The position numbers were made by a program, and so were the translations under genes. Positions 6,547 to 14,736 of a stretch of 64,000 nucleotides of DNA are shown here, one piece after another. Position 1 is the first letter of the stretch. The number at the start of each line of letters is the position of its first letter. The notes under the pieces were generated by a model. It made no database searches. It worked only from the letters and a program-made list of their open reading frames with translations, and was not told the DNA's origin. Source of the DNA: CALITV01 sp964415795 (GTDB lineage Bacteria > UBP6 > UBA1177 > JAKLFG01); assembly GCA_964415795.1 (NCBI GenBank), contig CAYQBN010000011.1, positions 1 through 64,000 of the forward strand, in the 5' to 3' direction.

Positions 6547-8916
6547 TCAAAATAATGCGGCGACAAATTCGGCAATGACTTGGAACTCGCCGTCGTCGGC
6601 ATTTTGTATCACGATGGGCTTGTAGTCGCTGTTCAGTGGTTGCAATACGATCTCTTCGTGTTCCAAGTTGCTGTGTTCGTTCTCTCTTTTTTTGCTCATA
6701 TATTTTTTTATAGTGTACTTGCCACCGGTGTCGGGGTCGTCTATCGAGTGATGCTGAACGAGGACTATCTTTCCCTGCCGACTACCGCCGGGATTCGCTC
6801 GGAACACACACCAACTGCCATCCGGGATCATCGGCTCCATCGAGCGCCCAACGACCTTCGCAACGAACATGAGCCGGTCGAGCTTGCGACCAATGTCCGC
6901 CTTGACCCAACCCGATTCCGTGACCTCTTCACCATGTCCGAAGTAACCGGCCGCTGCCTGAAGCGAATAGACGGGAAGGCATTCGGTATACTTCTGTGTG
7001 TCGACCACCCTTTCGAGGATCCGAAGTCGCGGCCGCTCTTGAACCGCGACCATCTCCGGCTCTATGCATGACTTAAAGAATTCTTCGGTCTCCTTATCCA
7101 TGAAATAGACATAACAACCTTTGTGTGCTCTGGATAAAAGGACGCGATAGACATTCTTCAGATGCTCCGCGAAGCTTTCTTTTCCTCGCTTGACGGTGCC
7201 ATCAAAAGAGTTCTCCGGTATAGCGGCCCACTTCTTCTCATCCTTTCTATAAACCAGATCATTCCCGAAAATAACGCCGATGTAGTCGAACTCGAAACCC
7301 TGCGAGGTGTATACGGTGCCGACCTGTTCCATGCCGCTGGTATGGGTGGCCCATTTCCAGAATTCGTCCTTTTTCTCCCAAGGCATCTCAAAGTCGCCTA
7401 TCTTTACATCTTTGATCAGCTCACCGGATGGCAATGGTTTACTCCATGGCCAACAAAAGCCAGCCACGATACGCGCACAGTTGGGTTTCTCGATGTTCTT
7501 TTCCTTTATCTTCTCGTAGAGCTTTTGCGGTGAGTCCAGTATCTGAAAATCCATCTTGACGCTTCGGGACAACTCCTTCACTTCGGTTTCTCGTACCTGC
7601 AAGGTATTCTCGACCCATTGCAAGTAAGCGTCCGAACCGGAGCAACGGAATTGCGTCTTAAGCTCGAATTCATAAATGTCGCGCTCTTCCACTCCCAGTT
7701 TTCCGGCGGCGCTCCTTATCAGCTCGATATTTCCGATCTCATTGGGGCGCACCGCCTGTCTTTCGTCGATGAAGAACACCGCCAGTTTGGCCGGGCGGAT
7801 AAGATCGTCGACCTGCGGTGCTTTAGACTTAAACGCGCGATGAACACCATAGTCATTACTATCTTTTCTAATTCGATGCGCCTCATCACAGATGATCACG
7901 TCAATCTTGTTGTCCTGCGTTTTAGTAAATGCAAAAAAGAATTTAAAAAAGGCTTTGGCACTTCTTCGTTCTTTCCCGATGATATCTCGGAGAGTGTTCG
8001 TGAACGCAGAAGAGCCGGTGGCGTGAAAGACTGTTTTGCCAAGCCGCAACAATTCCCCCATCACTTCAAGAGCAATGACCGACTTGCCCGTTCCCGGGCC
8101 ACCTTTCACGATGATGACCGATTTCCTCCCGAGCTTCGATTGCTTCTTCGCCCGATCCATTATCGCGTTGTAGGCGGCTATCTGGTCATCGATCAGATGG
8201 AATATCTGCTGTTTGTTGATCATTTCGCTGGTGTGATCCAACAACATTTTGGAGGGACCGATACTGCTCACGACGAACCGATTGAAAACTTCCAAGCCCG
8301 GGTCGGAAGAGAGCTTGTTCTTGAGGTATTGACCGAAAGCCTTGGCTTCTTCCTTTGAAAATAGAGGATATTTTTCTATCGCCTTGGAGAACTTTTCCGC
8401 GAACAGTACTCCGTCGCCGGACCGGGCGTAGTTGTGGCAGTAAGCACAACCTTCCAGATCGACCGCCGGCTTGGCGGTGAAGACCTTCATGAAGTCCTTC
8501 AGGTCAAGGACATAGCCCTCCACCTGCAATGAAGGGTGCGCTCTCTGCGTCTTGACTCTTCCGTAATCAACTACGACATTGCCCTCTATCTCGCAATCAT
8601 GGACTTTTTCATTTGACCACTGCTTCAGTTCGACCAGAACGACTTTGTCGACCTTGTCCTGTCCCTGCCCGAAAAGAAGCACATCGATACGACGGTCGGA
8701 ATAGGGAAGGCGATATTCTACGATGATCCTGTTCTCGCGCAATTCCGTATCGTCCAAGGCATCCTTCAGGACCCGCAAGGAAACATTCCAGGAATTGTAT
8801 TCGGGGGTGTCAAAGGCTATCTTATTATAGTGGAAAATCTCCGAGAGCTTGTCGGCGATGACATTGTTTACCACGTCTTCCTTGAAAGAAGAAACGGTGC
8901 CTTGGTATATTCTCAC
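6547..8916 (-). CDS. Nuclease-DUF2075 helicase-S24 self-cleaving peptidase fusion
   Basis: The 789-residue protein has three parts. Residues 60-100 match a PD-(D/E)XK nuclease core (E67, D78, E96-x-K98). Residues 265-610 match a DUF2075/Schlafen group 3-like SF1 helicase: Walker A GGPGTGKS at 272-279, Walker B CDEAHR at 343-348, and later TVYTSQGFEFDYIGV and VLLSRAHKG. Residues 645-789 match a LexA/UmuD S24 domain: an AAAG cleavage site (A656-G657), Ser692 in GRSMEP, and Lys737 in YTIKKY. The G657-to-Ser692 distance is 35, as in UmuD. The start is GTG at 8916 after GGAGG. Self-cleavage could release or inactivate the helicase-nuclease upon DNA damage; that is inference. Confidence 0.85.
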   Translation of the reverse strand: MRIYQGTVSSFKEDVVNNVIADKLSEIFHYNKIAFDTPEYNSWNVSLRVLKDALDDTELRENRIIVEYRLPYSDRRIDVLLFGQGQDKVDKVVLVELKQWSNEKVHDCEIEGNVVVDYGRVKTQRAHPSLQVEGYVLDLKDFMKVFTAKPAVDLEGCAYCHNYARSGDGVLFAEKFSKAIEKYPLFSKEEAKAFGQYLKNKLSSDPGLEVFNRFVVSSIGPSKMLLDHTSEMINKQQIFHLIDDQIAAYNAIMDRAKKQSKLGRKSVIIVKGGPGTGKSVIALEVMGELLRLGKTVFHATGSSAFTNTLRDIIGKERRSAKAFFKFFFAFTKTQDNKIDVIICDEAHRIRKDSNDYGVHRAFKSKAPQVDDLIRPAKLAVFFIDERQAVRPNEIGNIELIRSAAGKLGVEERDIYEFELKTQFRCSGSDAYLQWVENTLQVRETEVKELSRSVKMDFQILDSPQKLYEKIKEKNIEKPNCARIVAGFCWPWSKPLPSGELIKDVKIGDFEMPWEKKDEFWKWATHTSGMEQVGTVYTSQGFEFDYIGVIFGNDLVYRKDEKKWAAIPENSFDGTVKRGKESFAEHLKNVYRVLLSRAHKGCYVYFMDKETEEFFKSCIEPEMVAVQERPRLRILERVVDTQKYTECLPVYSLQAAAGYFGHGEEVTESGWVKADIGRKLDRLMFVAKVVGRSMEPMIPDGSWCVFRANPGGSRQGKIVLVQHHSIDDPDTGGKYTIKKYMSKKRENEHSNLEHEEIVLQPLNSDYKPIVIQNADDGEFQVIAEFVAALF

Positions 8917-8932
8917 GAATGTTGCCTCCTCG

Positions 8933-9169
8933 TTATTTTTTCATCATTGGGCTGCGACGAGCCGCTTTTTTACCATACTCTACCATCGCCGTATCAAATT
9001 GGAGCCAATTGAGTTTATGGCCGACACTTGTTTTTCGTGGATACCACTGAACGCCGCCTTTAGAGATATAAAGAGTACCCAGAAGTTCGTCATCCACCAT
9101 AACCTTAAATGAAATGTCTTTGGGGCCAAGGTCGCGTTCCGGAACGGTAAAATTAACTTGATGTGCCAT
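8933..9169 (-). CDS. Small conserved-looking protein (78 aa), first gene of the cassette
   Basis: The start at 9169 follows AAAGGAGA. The sequence has two beta-rich halves: VNFTVPERDL, ISFKVMVDDELLGTLYISKGGVQWYP, then GHKLNWLQFDTAMVEYG. The pattern LGxLxISKGxxxWxP with a following W-x-x-F is one I associate with small uncharacterised proteins near DNA-processing genes. It ends 16 bases before the GTG of the helicase fusion, and that gap holds the helicase ribosome-binding site, so the two are in one operon. It could be a regulator or cofactor of the fusion protein; nothing in the sequence proves a function. Confidence 0.6.
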   Translation of the reverse strand: MAHQVNFTVPERDLGPKDISFKVMVDDELLGTLYISKGGVQWYPRKTSVGHKLNWLQFDTAMVEYGKKAARRSPMMKK

Positions 9170-9211
9170 GGTGCTGATTCTCCTTTGTTTTTAATTTCCT
9201 GAACACGAGAT

Positions 9212-9240
9212 AATCTACCCCCTCTCTTTCCCCGATGCAA
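9212..9240 (-). promoter_or_regulatory. Sigma-70-type promoter for the AT-richer cassette
   Basis: On the minus strand TTGCAT (9240-9235) and TAGATT (9217-9212) are separated by 17 bases, about 43 bases upstream of the first cassette ATG at 9169. No other strong promoter is evident between the five cassette genes. No clear LexA-type operator is visible near it. Confidence 0.6.
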
Positions 9241-9249
9241 TTTTTCTTT

Positions 9250-9822
9250 TCACCTCCCGCAAAACAAAAGCACCGCCACTCCCTCCCTCTTAACTTCCTC
9301 CCATTTCTTTTTCTCTCCGGTCGGAACCGCAAGAAGCGATCCCGCATACCACCCGCCCCGGCGCTGCTCCTCCGTTACTCTCCATCCCCACATTCGCGAG
9401 AGCATATCGTCATATTTCCCGTCGTTGATCATCCGCGAGTAATAATGGAGAAGGAACGAGACCGGAGCGCAACTATCCGAATACCCCCACCAGAGACGAT
9501 GGCTATCCGACACCGCCTTGGCGTATCCCTGCAACGCCGTATCGATATCCCCCATCGATACCCCGCCACCGAAGAAATAGATCAGACTCGCCGCCGGAGG
9601 CCCATTGAACAGCCGCGCCTGCTTCGCCTGTTCCCACGCATCCATCGTTGCCTCATCCAGCGCCTCTTCCGCCGTTTCGCCCAAACCGATGGCCACCGCG
9701 CACCCCTCCTCGGCGAACGACAGGAACGCCCCCAGATCATCGTTGTCCACGCAGACCTTCCGGTGCGCGGGATCGAACATCCAATTGATCAGCCTCAACG
9801 CCCCCAGAGTATCGCCGAACAT
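9250..9822 (-). CDS. Orphan FtsZ C-terminal-domain-like protein (190 aa)
   Basis: The ATG at 9822 has GGAGGGG just upstream; an ATG at 9834 lacks one. The order of elements resembles the C-terminal domain of FtsZ: a DDLGAFLS strand-helix, GCAVAIGLGE, a helix with regular Ala (EEALDEATMDAWEQA), then ARLF, SLIYFFGGGVSMGDIDTAL, and HRLWWGYSDS. In FtsZ this domain follows a GTPase domain with GGGTGTG, which is absent here. No room for it exists upstream, where a TPR remnant lies on the other strand. The protein may therefore be a stand-alone partner of a tubulin-like filament or a truncated relic. The fold assignment is by pattern only. Confidence 0.45.
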   Translation of the reverse strand: MFGDTLGALRLINWMFDPAHRKVCVDNDDLGAFLSFAEEGCAVAIGLGETAEEALDEATMDAWEQAKQARLFNGPPAASLIYFFGGGVSMGDIDTALQGYAKAVSDSHRLWWGYSDSCAPVSFLLHYYSRMINDGKYDDMLSRMWGWRVTEEQRRGGWYAGSLLAVPTGEKKKWEEVKREGVAVLLFCGR

Positions 9823-9874
9823 AGACCCCTCCATTCAAAGATCCGGCGCTGTCAAAAGAGGAGACGCAGCGCCG

Positions 9875-10279
9875 CTACCTTATCCTTCTGTCTTCTCGCC
9901 CACGCTCGCTGGGACGCTCAACAGCCTCAGCGCCGCATACCGGGAACTTGGTCATCACGACAAATCGCTAGAGGCGACCCAAGAAGCGACCGAAATATAC
10001 CGCTTTCTTGCCGAAAAAGACCCGGCAAAATATCTTCCCATCCTAGCAGGCACGCTCAATAGTCTTAGTACTACCTATGTTGCAAATAACCTTCAAGACC
10101 AAGCGCTTCTGGCAACCCAAGAAGCAATCACTCTCTACCGAACACTTGCCACGAGAGACCCCAAACGCTACCGACCAATCCTAGCCGGCACACTTAACTG
10201 CCTCGGCGCCATCTATGAACAATTAGGCAAAAAGGATTCTGCAAAGAAGGTAAGAGAAGAAGCCATCAGGTTCCAGTAG
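9875..10279 (+). pseudogene. TPR-repeat protein remnant (C-terminal fragment)
   Basis: About 134 codons encode three tetratricopeptide repeats of 42 residues of the kinesin-light-chain type, each with LAGTLNxLxxxY and a following ATQEA or equivalent helix. They end at TAG 10277-10279. No start codon with a ribosome-binding site or earlier repeats is present. The same frame further upstream is merely antisense to the FtsZ-like gene. This looks like the surviving 3' end of a larger TPR gene broken by rearrangement. It lies next to the AT-richer cassette, which fits local insertion or deletion events. Confidence 0.6.
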
Positions 10280-10470
10280 TCCGTATTCTTTTCCCGGGTC
10301 TTTCTGCCCTCCCTTTGACATTACCCAAAAGTTGAATTTGCAAAAGCTTTCAAGGCATTTCGGTACACGAGAAATATAATTTGAAGAATCCCTTCTACTT
10401 TTCTACTGAAACTCCCCCACAGAGACGAGTTCGCAAGTGCCGGTTCGGTGGTGATCCTGCCCGTTGTCTT

Positions 10471-11418
10471 TCATCCCCACCGTTTCACCGCTTCCTTGAG
10501 GCGCCCCAGCCAGTAGGCACGGTACTCTTTCGGGGCGACCACTTCAGCGTAGGGAGTGAAACCGAGGACCATGTAGGTTATCTCGATGGGATCGGCGACG
10601 GGAAGGGTGAGTTCAAGGCAGGGTTTCCCGTCGCAGGTAGTCTCGATCAGCCGCTGTTTCGGGTGCCATTCGCGGTCGCGGACGATGTGCAGGATCGGTT
10701 CGTGGAAGCGGATGGTCATCTCTTTCGTGTCGGGCAGTTTGAAGATGCCGTAGCTTTCCTCGAGGTACCGTTTGAGCAGGCGTTCGTCGAACTCCTTTTC
10801 GAACGGTTCTTCGGTGGACATGAGTTCCACGACGCGCGAGAGAAGGAAGGTGCGGAGGGCGCCCGAGGTGCGGCACCACGCGAGGAGATACCACTTCCCG
10901 GAATAGTTGATGAGGTGCCACGGCTCGATGAAGCGCTGTGAACGCTTTCCCGCCGCGTTTTCGTAGATGATGCCGAGCGCCGTTTCGGAGCGCATCGCGT
11001 CGAGCACCTGACTGACGACGCCGGGACGGTATTTGTCATGACTCGCCAGTTCATAGGTTATCCGCTTGAGGACCGGCTGGTAATCCTTCAGGTACTTATC
11101 CTCAATAGTGGTAAGCAGTTCGCGCGAGACAACCGGCATGAGGGCAAGGTTCCGCGCGATCCCCTGCGCGAAGAGGTAGAAGAGAAGCATCTTCTCGTCG
11201 GCATAATCGAAGAGGTCATAAGGTTTCGCGTAGTAGTACCCGTTCTTCTCCCGAGAGTACCTGATGGGTGCCTTCATGAAATGGCGCATCTCGTCGATGT
11301 CACGCTTCACCGTCCGCTCGCAGACCTCGAGTTCCTCGGCGAGACGCGCGAGCGAAAGCCCGTTACGCGACTGTTTGATCATTTCGTGGATACGGAAAAT
11401 GCGGTGTGCCTTCCCCAT
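10471..11418 (-). CDS. WYL-domain transcriptional regulator
   Basis: The 315-residue protein has an N-terminal winged helix-turn-helix (residues 1-60: LARLAEELEVCERTVKRDIDEM). This is followed by a WYL domain with GKWYLLAWC and a conserved RTFLLSRV segment, and a C-terminal WCX-type region. It is complete. The ATG at 11418 has GGGAGG five bases upstream and a TTGACA/GATACT promoter. Family knowledge: WYL proteins regulate DNA-damage, defence or metabolic genes and may bind nucleic acids or nucleotides. It is divergent from the propeller chemoreceptor, so it may control that gene or itself. Its N-terminus matches the truncated WYL gene at the window start. Confidence 0.9.
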   Translation of the reverse strand: MGKAHRIFRIHEMIKQSRNGLSLARLAEELEVCERTVKRDIDEMRHFMKAPIRYSREKNGYYYAKPYDLFDYADEKMLLFYLFAQGIARNLALMPVVSRELLTTIEDKYLKDYQPVLKRITYELASHDKYRPGVVSQVLDAMRSETALGIIYENAAGKRSQRFIEPWHLINYSGKWYLLAWCRTSGALRTFLLSRVVELMSTEEPFEKEFDERLLKRYLEESYGIFKLPDTKEMTIRFHEPILHIVRDREWHPKQRLIETTCDGKPCLELTLPVADPIEITYMVLGFTPYAEVVAPKEYRAYWLGRLKEAVKRWG

Positions 11419-11448
11419 GAGAGCCTCCCGTGGTGAGATGACCTTCCC

Positions 11449-11477
11449 AGTATCGGGAGAGGCCTCGCCACTGTCAA
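11449..11477 (-). promoter_or_regulatory. Sigma-70-type promoter for the second WYL regulator
   Basis: On the minus strand TTGACA (11477-11472) and GATACT (11454-11449) are 17 bases apart and upstream of the ATG at 11418. The hexamers are identical to those of the WYL promoter at 173-201, while the spacer sequence differs. Confidence 0.65.
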
Positions 11478-11509
11478 GTTTCGTGCCGGTTCTTCCCTTT
11501 TTCCTTTTC

Positions 11510-11538
11510 TTGTGTTTTTGCGTTCTTTTTTCTAGTAT
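11510..11538 (+). promoter_or_regulatory. Possible promoter for the propeller chemoreceptor
   Basis: TTGTGT (11510-11515) and TAGTAT (11533-11538) are 17 bases apart, ending 40 bases before the ATG at 11579. The -35 is weak. The same TTGTGT -35 occurs before the YkgJ-like gene at 24402. Confidence 0.45.
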
Positions 11539-11578
11539 CGAACCGGATGGTCGGTCAACGACACGAAGGTGCGGTGTC

Positions 11579-14500
11579 ATGCGCAGATCCTTTCTTTTGA
11601 CGGTACTGCTTCTTGCGTTTGTTCGGTCGTTATGGGCACTCGGCAGTGAAATCTCCCTCTCACAACTGATGACGGACAACTGGACCGCGACACAGGGGCT
11701 GCCACAGAACTCGGTCTTGACGATGGTGCAGGCGCGCACCGGCTACCTCTGGATGGGGACCGAGGAGGGTTTCGTTCGCTTCGACGGCATCTCGTTCACG
11801 GTGTTCGATAAGGGGAATCTCCCGCTCGAGAACCACCACACCAATGTCATCGTGGAAGATGCGAAGGAACCCATCCTGTGGATCGGGACCGATGGGGGCG
11901 GTCTTATCCGCTTCAACTACCGGAGCGGCGAGACGATAGTGTTCACGCAGCGGGAAGGACTTCCGCACAACATGGTGCTGCGCATCCTGCAGAACGACGA
12001 TGGTTCGCTCTGGCTCGCGACACGCAAGGGGCTTTGCCTTTTCCGCGATGGTAAGGTGGAGCGCATCTACCAAAAGAAAGATGGGCTTCCCACCGACGAA
12101 CTGCGCGCGATGCGAAAGGATGCGCGGGGCCGTCTTTGGGTCGGGGGACGCGCAGGACGGATCGGCTACCTCGACGGAGAACGATTCACCATCCTCGACT
12201 CCTTCGACTCGCAGATATCCGACATATTTACCGATAGCGAGGGGACGGTGTGGGTGGCGACCCAGCGCGGTCTCTTCGCGAAAAAAGAGGGGAGCGACGA
12301 ATTCCAGTCAGTGCAACCCGATGCGCTCGGGAACTATTCGGCCACGGTCGTGTTCGAGGATCGCCAAGGGAACATCTGGGTCGGCACGGAGGAGGCGGGG
12401 CTCTTCCGCATCCGCGATAAGAAAAAGCGCATTTCTCCAGACGATAAGGCCTACTTTACGAGCATATCGGCCATCTTCGAGGACAACGAAGGTTCTCTCT
12501 GGATCGGAACGCGCGGTGCCGGTCTTTTCCGTTTCCGTGAAGGAAAGTTCATGACGATCGGCGGCCCCGGCGTCTTCCGCAACGAGATCATCTTCTCGCT
12601 CTATGGCTCGAAGAGCGGCGGCATGTGGTTCGGTTCGTTCGGCGGAGGACTTTATCAATACCAAGACAACAAGGTCACCTCGTTCACCTTCCAGAATATC
12701 GTCACATACGATTCGATCGTCCTTTCGCTGGTAGAAGACCCCGATGGCATTCTTTGGGCCGGCATCTACGGCAAGGGGCTCTTCCGCTGGGACGGGGGAC
12801 AAGGCAAACTGTTCACCACCGACGACGGACTGCCAAGCAACAACATATCGGCAGTGTACCGCGACTCGAAAGGACGCATCTGGGTCGGCACCAACGAGGC
12901 GGGACTTGCCTACTATGACGGCACTTCGTTCGCTCGTCTCGATCCCGAAGGAGAGTTCACCAACAAGGTTTCCCATGTCTATGAGACGCGGAACGGGATC
13001 ATCTTCCTTGCCACACGGAACGGACTTACCCAATGGGACAACGGTCGCTTTTCGTATCCATACGAGAAGCTCAAGGGATTCCAGATATTTTCGATCGCCG
13101 AAGGCTCCGACCGATCGGTCTTCGTAACGACCTCGAATGGCCTCTTTATCCTCCACAAGGATGACATTCACCATCTCTCGATGCGCAACGGGCTTCCCAT
13201 CGACAACATCTTCGACGTGCTCCTCGACGAGAAGGAGAATCTCTGGCTCACCTCGAACAAAGGTATCATCTTTCTCGACAAGGAGCAGGTACGCCTGTTC
13301 ACCGAGGGAACGATAAAGCGGGTCTCGCCGAAGCTGTATGGCGTCACCGACGGCATGCTCTCGGCAGAATGCAACGGCGGTTCGCAGGGGAACACCTTCC
13401 GCGACAAGGAGGGAAAGCTGTGGTTCGCCACCGCGAAAGGCGTAGCGGTGCTCGACCCGCAGAAGATACGCATCAACGAGGTGCCGCCGCCGGTCGACAT
13501 CGCGGCGGTGGTGATAGACAAGGAGATCATTCCCTTCAACGCCGCGGAAGCCGAACCGGAGTTCGGCCCGGGCGTCACCACGGTGGAGTTCAACTACACG
13601 GCGCTTTCGTTTCTCTTTTCCGACAGAATCGTTTTCAAGTACCAACTCGAAGGATTCGACAGGGACTGGATCGAGGCTGGGACCCGCCGCACCGCTTTTT
13701 ACAGCAACCTGAAACCGGGTCACTATGTGTTCCGCGTGACAGCGGCCAACAACGATGGCGTGTGGAACGAGAAAGGCATCGTGTACCGCTTCTACCTCAA
13801 GCCTTACTTCTATCAAACATGGTGGTTCCGAACGCTCCTCGTCCTGCTCATCGCCGGCGCCGTCGCCGCTTACATCCGTCTCAAGGCGCGCGAAATAAAG
13901 AACCGCGAGATCGAGATGGCGCGCATCATCGAGGCGCGTACGAAGGATCTGCGCGACATCATCCTCCATGTCCAGAACATGTCGGAACGGCTCACCGAGA
14001 TCACCGAACTGCTCAACCGTTCAACCGCCACCACCGCCGAGCGCTCGAGCGAGACCTACAGCCGGATAGACCTCGTTTCCTCGACGCTCAGCGAGATATC
14101 GAGCAAACTCCATGAGACCAGCAAGCAGGTCGTCGCGATGAACGACATCGTGACGAAGATCGCCGAGAAGGCCGACGAGAGTTCCGCGGTCCTCGCGCAG
14201 GCGGTGCGCGCGATGGATCTCATCGCGAGTTCCGCCGCCGAGATCCGAAACATCACCGAGGTGGTGAACGAGATCGCCTTCAAAACCAATCTCCTGTCGC
14301 TCAACGCAGCCATCGAGGCGGCGCGCGCCGGAGAAGCGGGCAAGGGTTTTGCGGTCGTAGCCGACTCGGTGCGAGAACTTTCGAACCAGACCGCCGGATC
14401 GTTGAGTTCGATCCGCGCACTCGTGAACGCGACCGGAGAGAAGGTCGACTCGGGGAAATCGTCGGTGGACAACAGCGCCCGCTTCATCAGCGAGGTCATC

Positions 14501-14719
14501 AACGAGTTCAAGGGCATCTCGGAACGCATGGGACGCATCAATGCGGTGATCGAGCGGCATGTCGGCGAGGTCGGTCGCATCGATGTCTCTCTTGCCGAGA
14601 TACGCCGCCTTACGCAGGAGAACACCGTGCTCGTCGAAGAGGTGCACCGGGCCGCCCAGCAACTGAAAGACGAGACGGCGCAACTGGTGCGTGAAGTGAC
14701 CAAGATACAGGATCTATGA
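11579..14719 (+). CDS. Two-propeller (Reg_prop/Y_Y_Y) methyl-accepting chemotaxis receptor
   Basis: The 1046-residue protein starts with a signal peptide (RRSFLLTVLLLAFV), followed by about 14 Reg_prop repeats with motifs such as GxLWVGTxxGLxRF. These predict two seven-bladed beta-propellers in the periplasm. A Y_Y_Y domain (FKYQLEGFDRDWIEAG...GHYVFRVTAANNDG) and one membrane helix (TLLVLLIAGAVAAYI) follow. The cytoplasmic part is a long coiled coil with the MCP hairpin (TNLLSLNAAIEAARAGEAGKGFAVVA split around the tip). No HAMP or kinase domain is seen. It should feed CheA/CheW, which are not nearby. The next gene starts 17 bases downstream. The start has GAAGGT upstream. Confidence 0.9.
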   Translation: MRRSFLLTVLLLAFVRSLWALGSEISLSQLMTDNWTATQGLPQNSVLTMVQARTGYLWMGTEEGFVRFDGISFTVFDKGNLPLENHHTNVIVEDAKEPILWIGTDGGGLIRFNYRSGETIVFTQREGLPHNMVLRILQNDDGSLWLATRKGLCLFRDGKVERIYQKKDGLPTDELRAMRKDARGRLWVGGRAGRIGYLDGERFTILDSFDSQISDIFTDSEGTVWVATQRGLFAKKEGSDEFQSVQPDALGNYSATVVFEDRQGNIWVGTEEAGLFRIRDKKKRISPDDKAYFTSISAIFEDNEGSLWIGTRGAGLFRFREGKFMTIGGPGVFRNEIIFSLYGSKSGGMWFGSFGGGLYQYQDNKVTSFTFQNIVTYDSIVLSLVEDPDGILWAGIYGKGLFRWDGGQGKLFTTDDGLPSNNISAVYRDSKGRIWVGTNEAGLAYYDGTSFARLDPEGEFTNKVSHVYETRNGIIFLATRNGLTQWDNGRFSYPYEKLKGFQIFSIAEGSDRSVFVTTSNGLFILHKDDIHHLSMRNGLPIDNIFDVLLDEKENLWLTSNKGIIFLDKEQVRLFTEGTIKRVSPKLYGVTDGMLSAECNGGSQGNTFRDKEGKLWFATAKGVAVLDPQKIRINEVPPPVDIAAVVIDKEIIPFNAAEAEPEFGPGVTTVEFNYTALSFLFSDRIVFKYQLEGFDRDWIEAGTRRTAFYSNLKPGHYVFRVTAANNDGVWNEKGIVYRFYLKPYFYQTWWFRTLLVLLIAGAVAAYIRLKAREIKNREIEMARIIEARTKDLRDIILHVQNMSERLTEITELLNRSTATTAERSSETYSRIDLVSSTLSEISSKLHETSKQVVAMNDIVTKIAEKADESSAVLAQAVRAMDLIASSAAEIRNITEVVNEIAFKTNLLSLNAAIEAARAGEAGKGFAVVADSVRELSNQTAGSLSSIRALVNATGEKVDSGKSSVDNSARFISEVINEFKGISERMGRINAVIERHVGEVGRIDVSLAEIRRLTQENTVLVEEVHRAAQQLKDETAQLVREVTKIQDL

Positions 14720-14736
14720 CCAATAAGGAGACTTTC

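Noticed and set aside
9605..9874. Upstream extension of the TPR frame
   Set aside because: It is antisense to the FtsZ-like gene, has no TPR pattern, and no suitable start; only the last 134 codons look real.
12308..13969. 553-codon minus-strand frame inside the chemoreceptor
   Set aside because: It is antisense to the Reg_prop propeller; the low-complexity composition and lack of a ribosome-binding site show it is a shadow frame.
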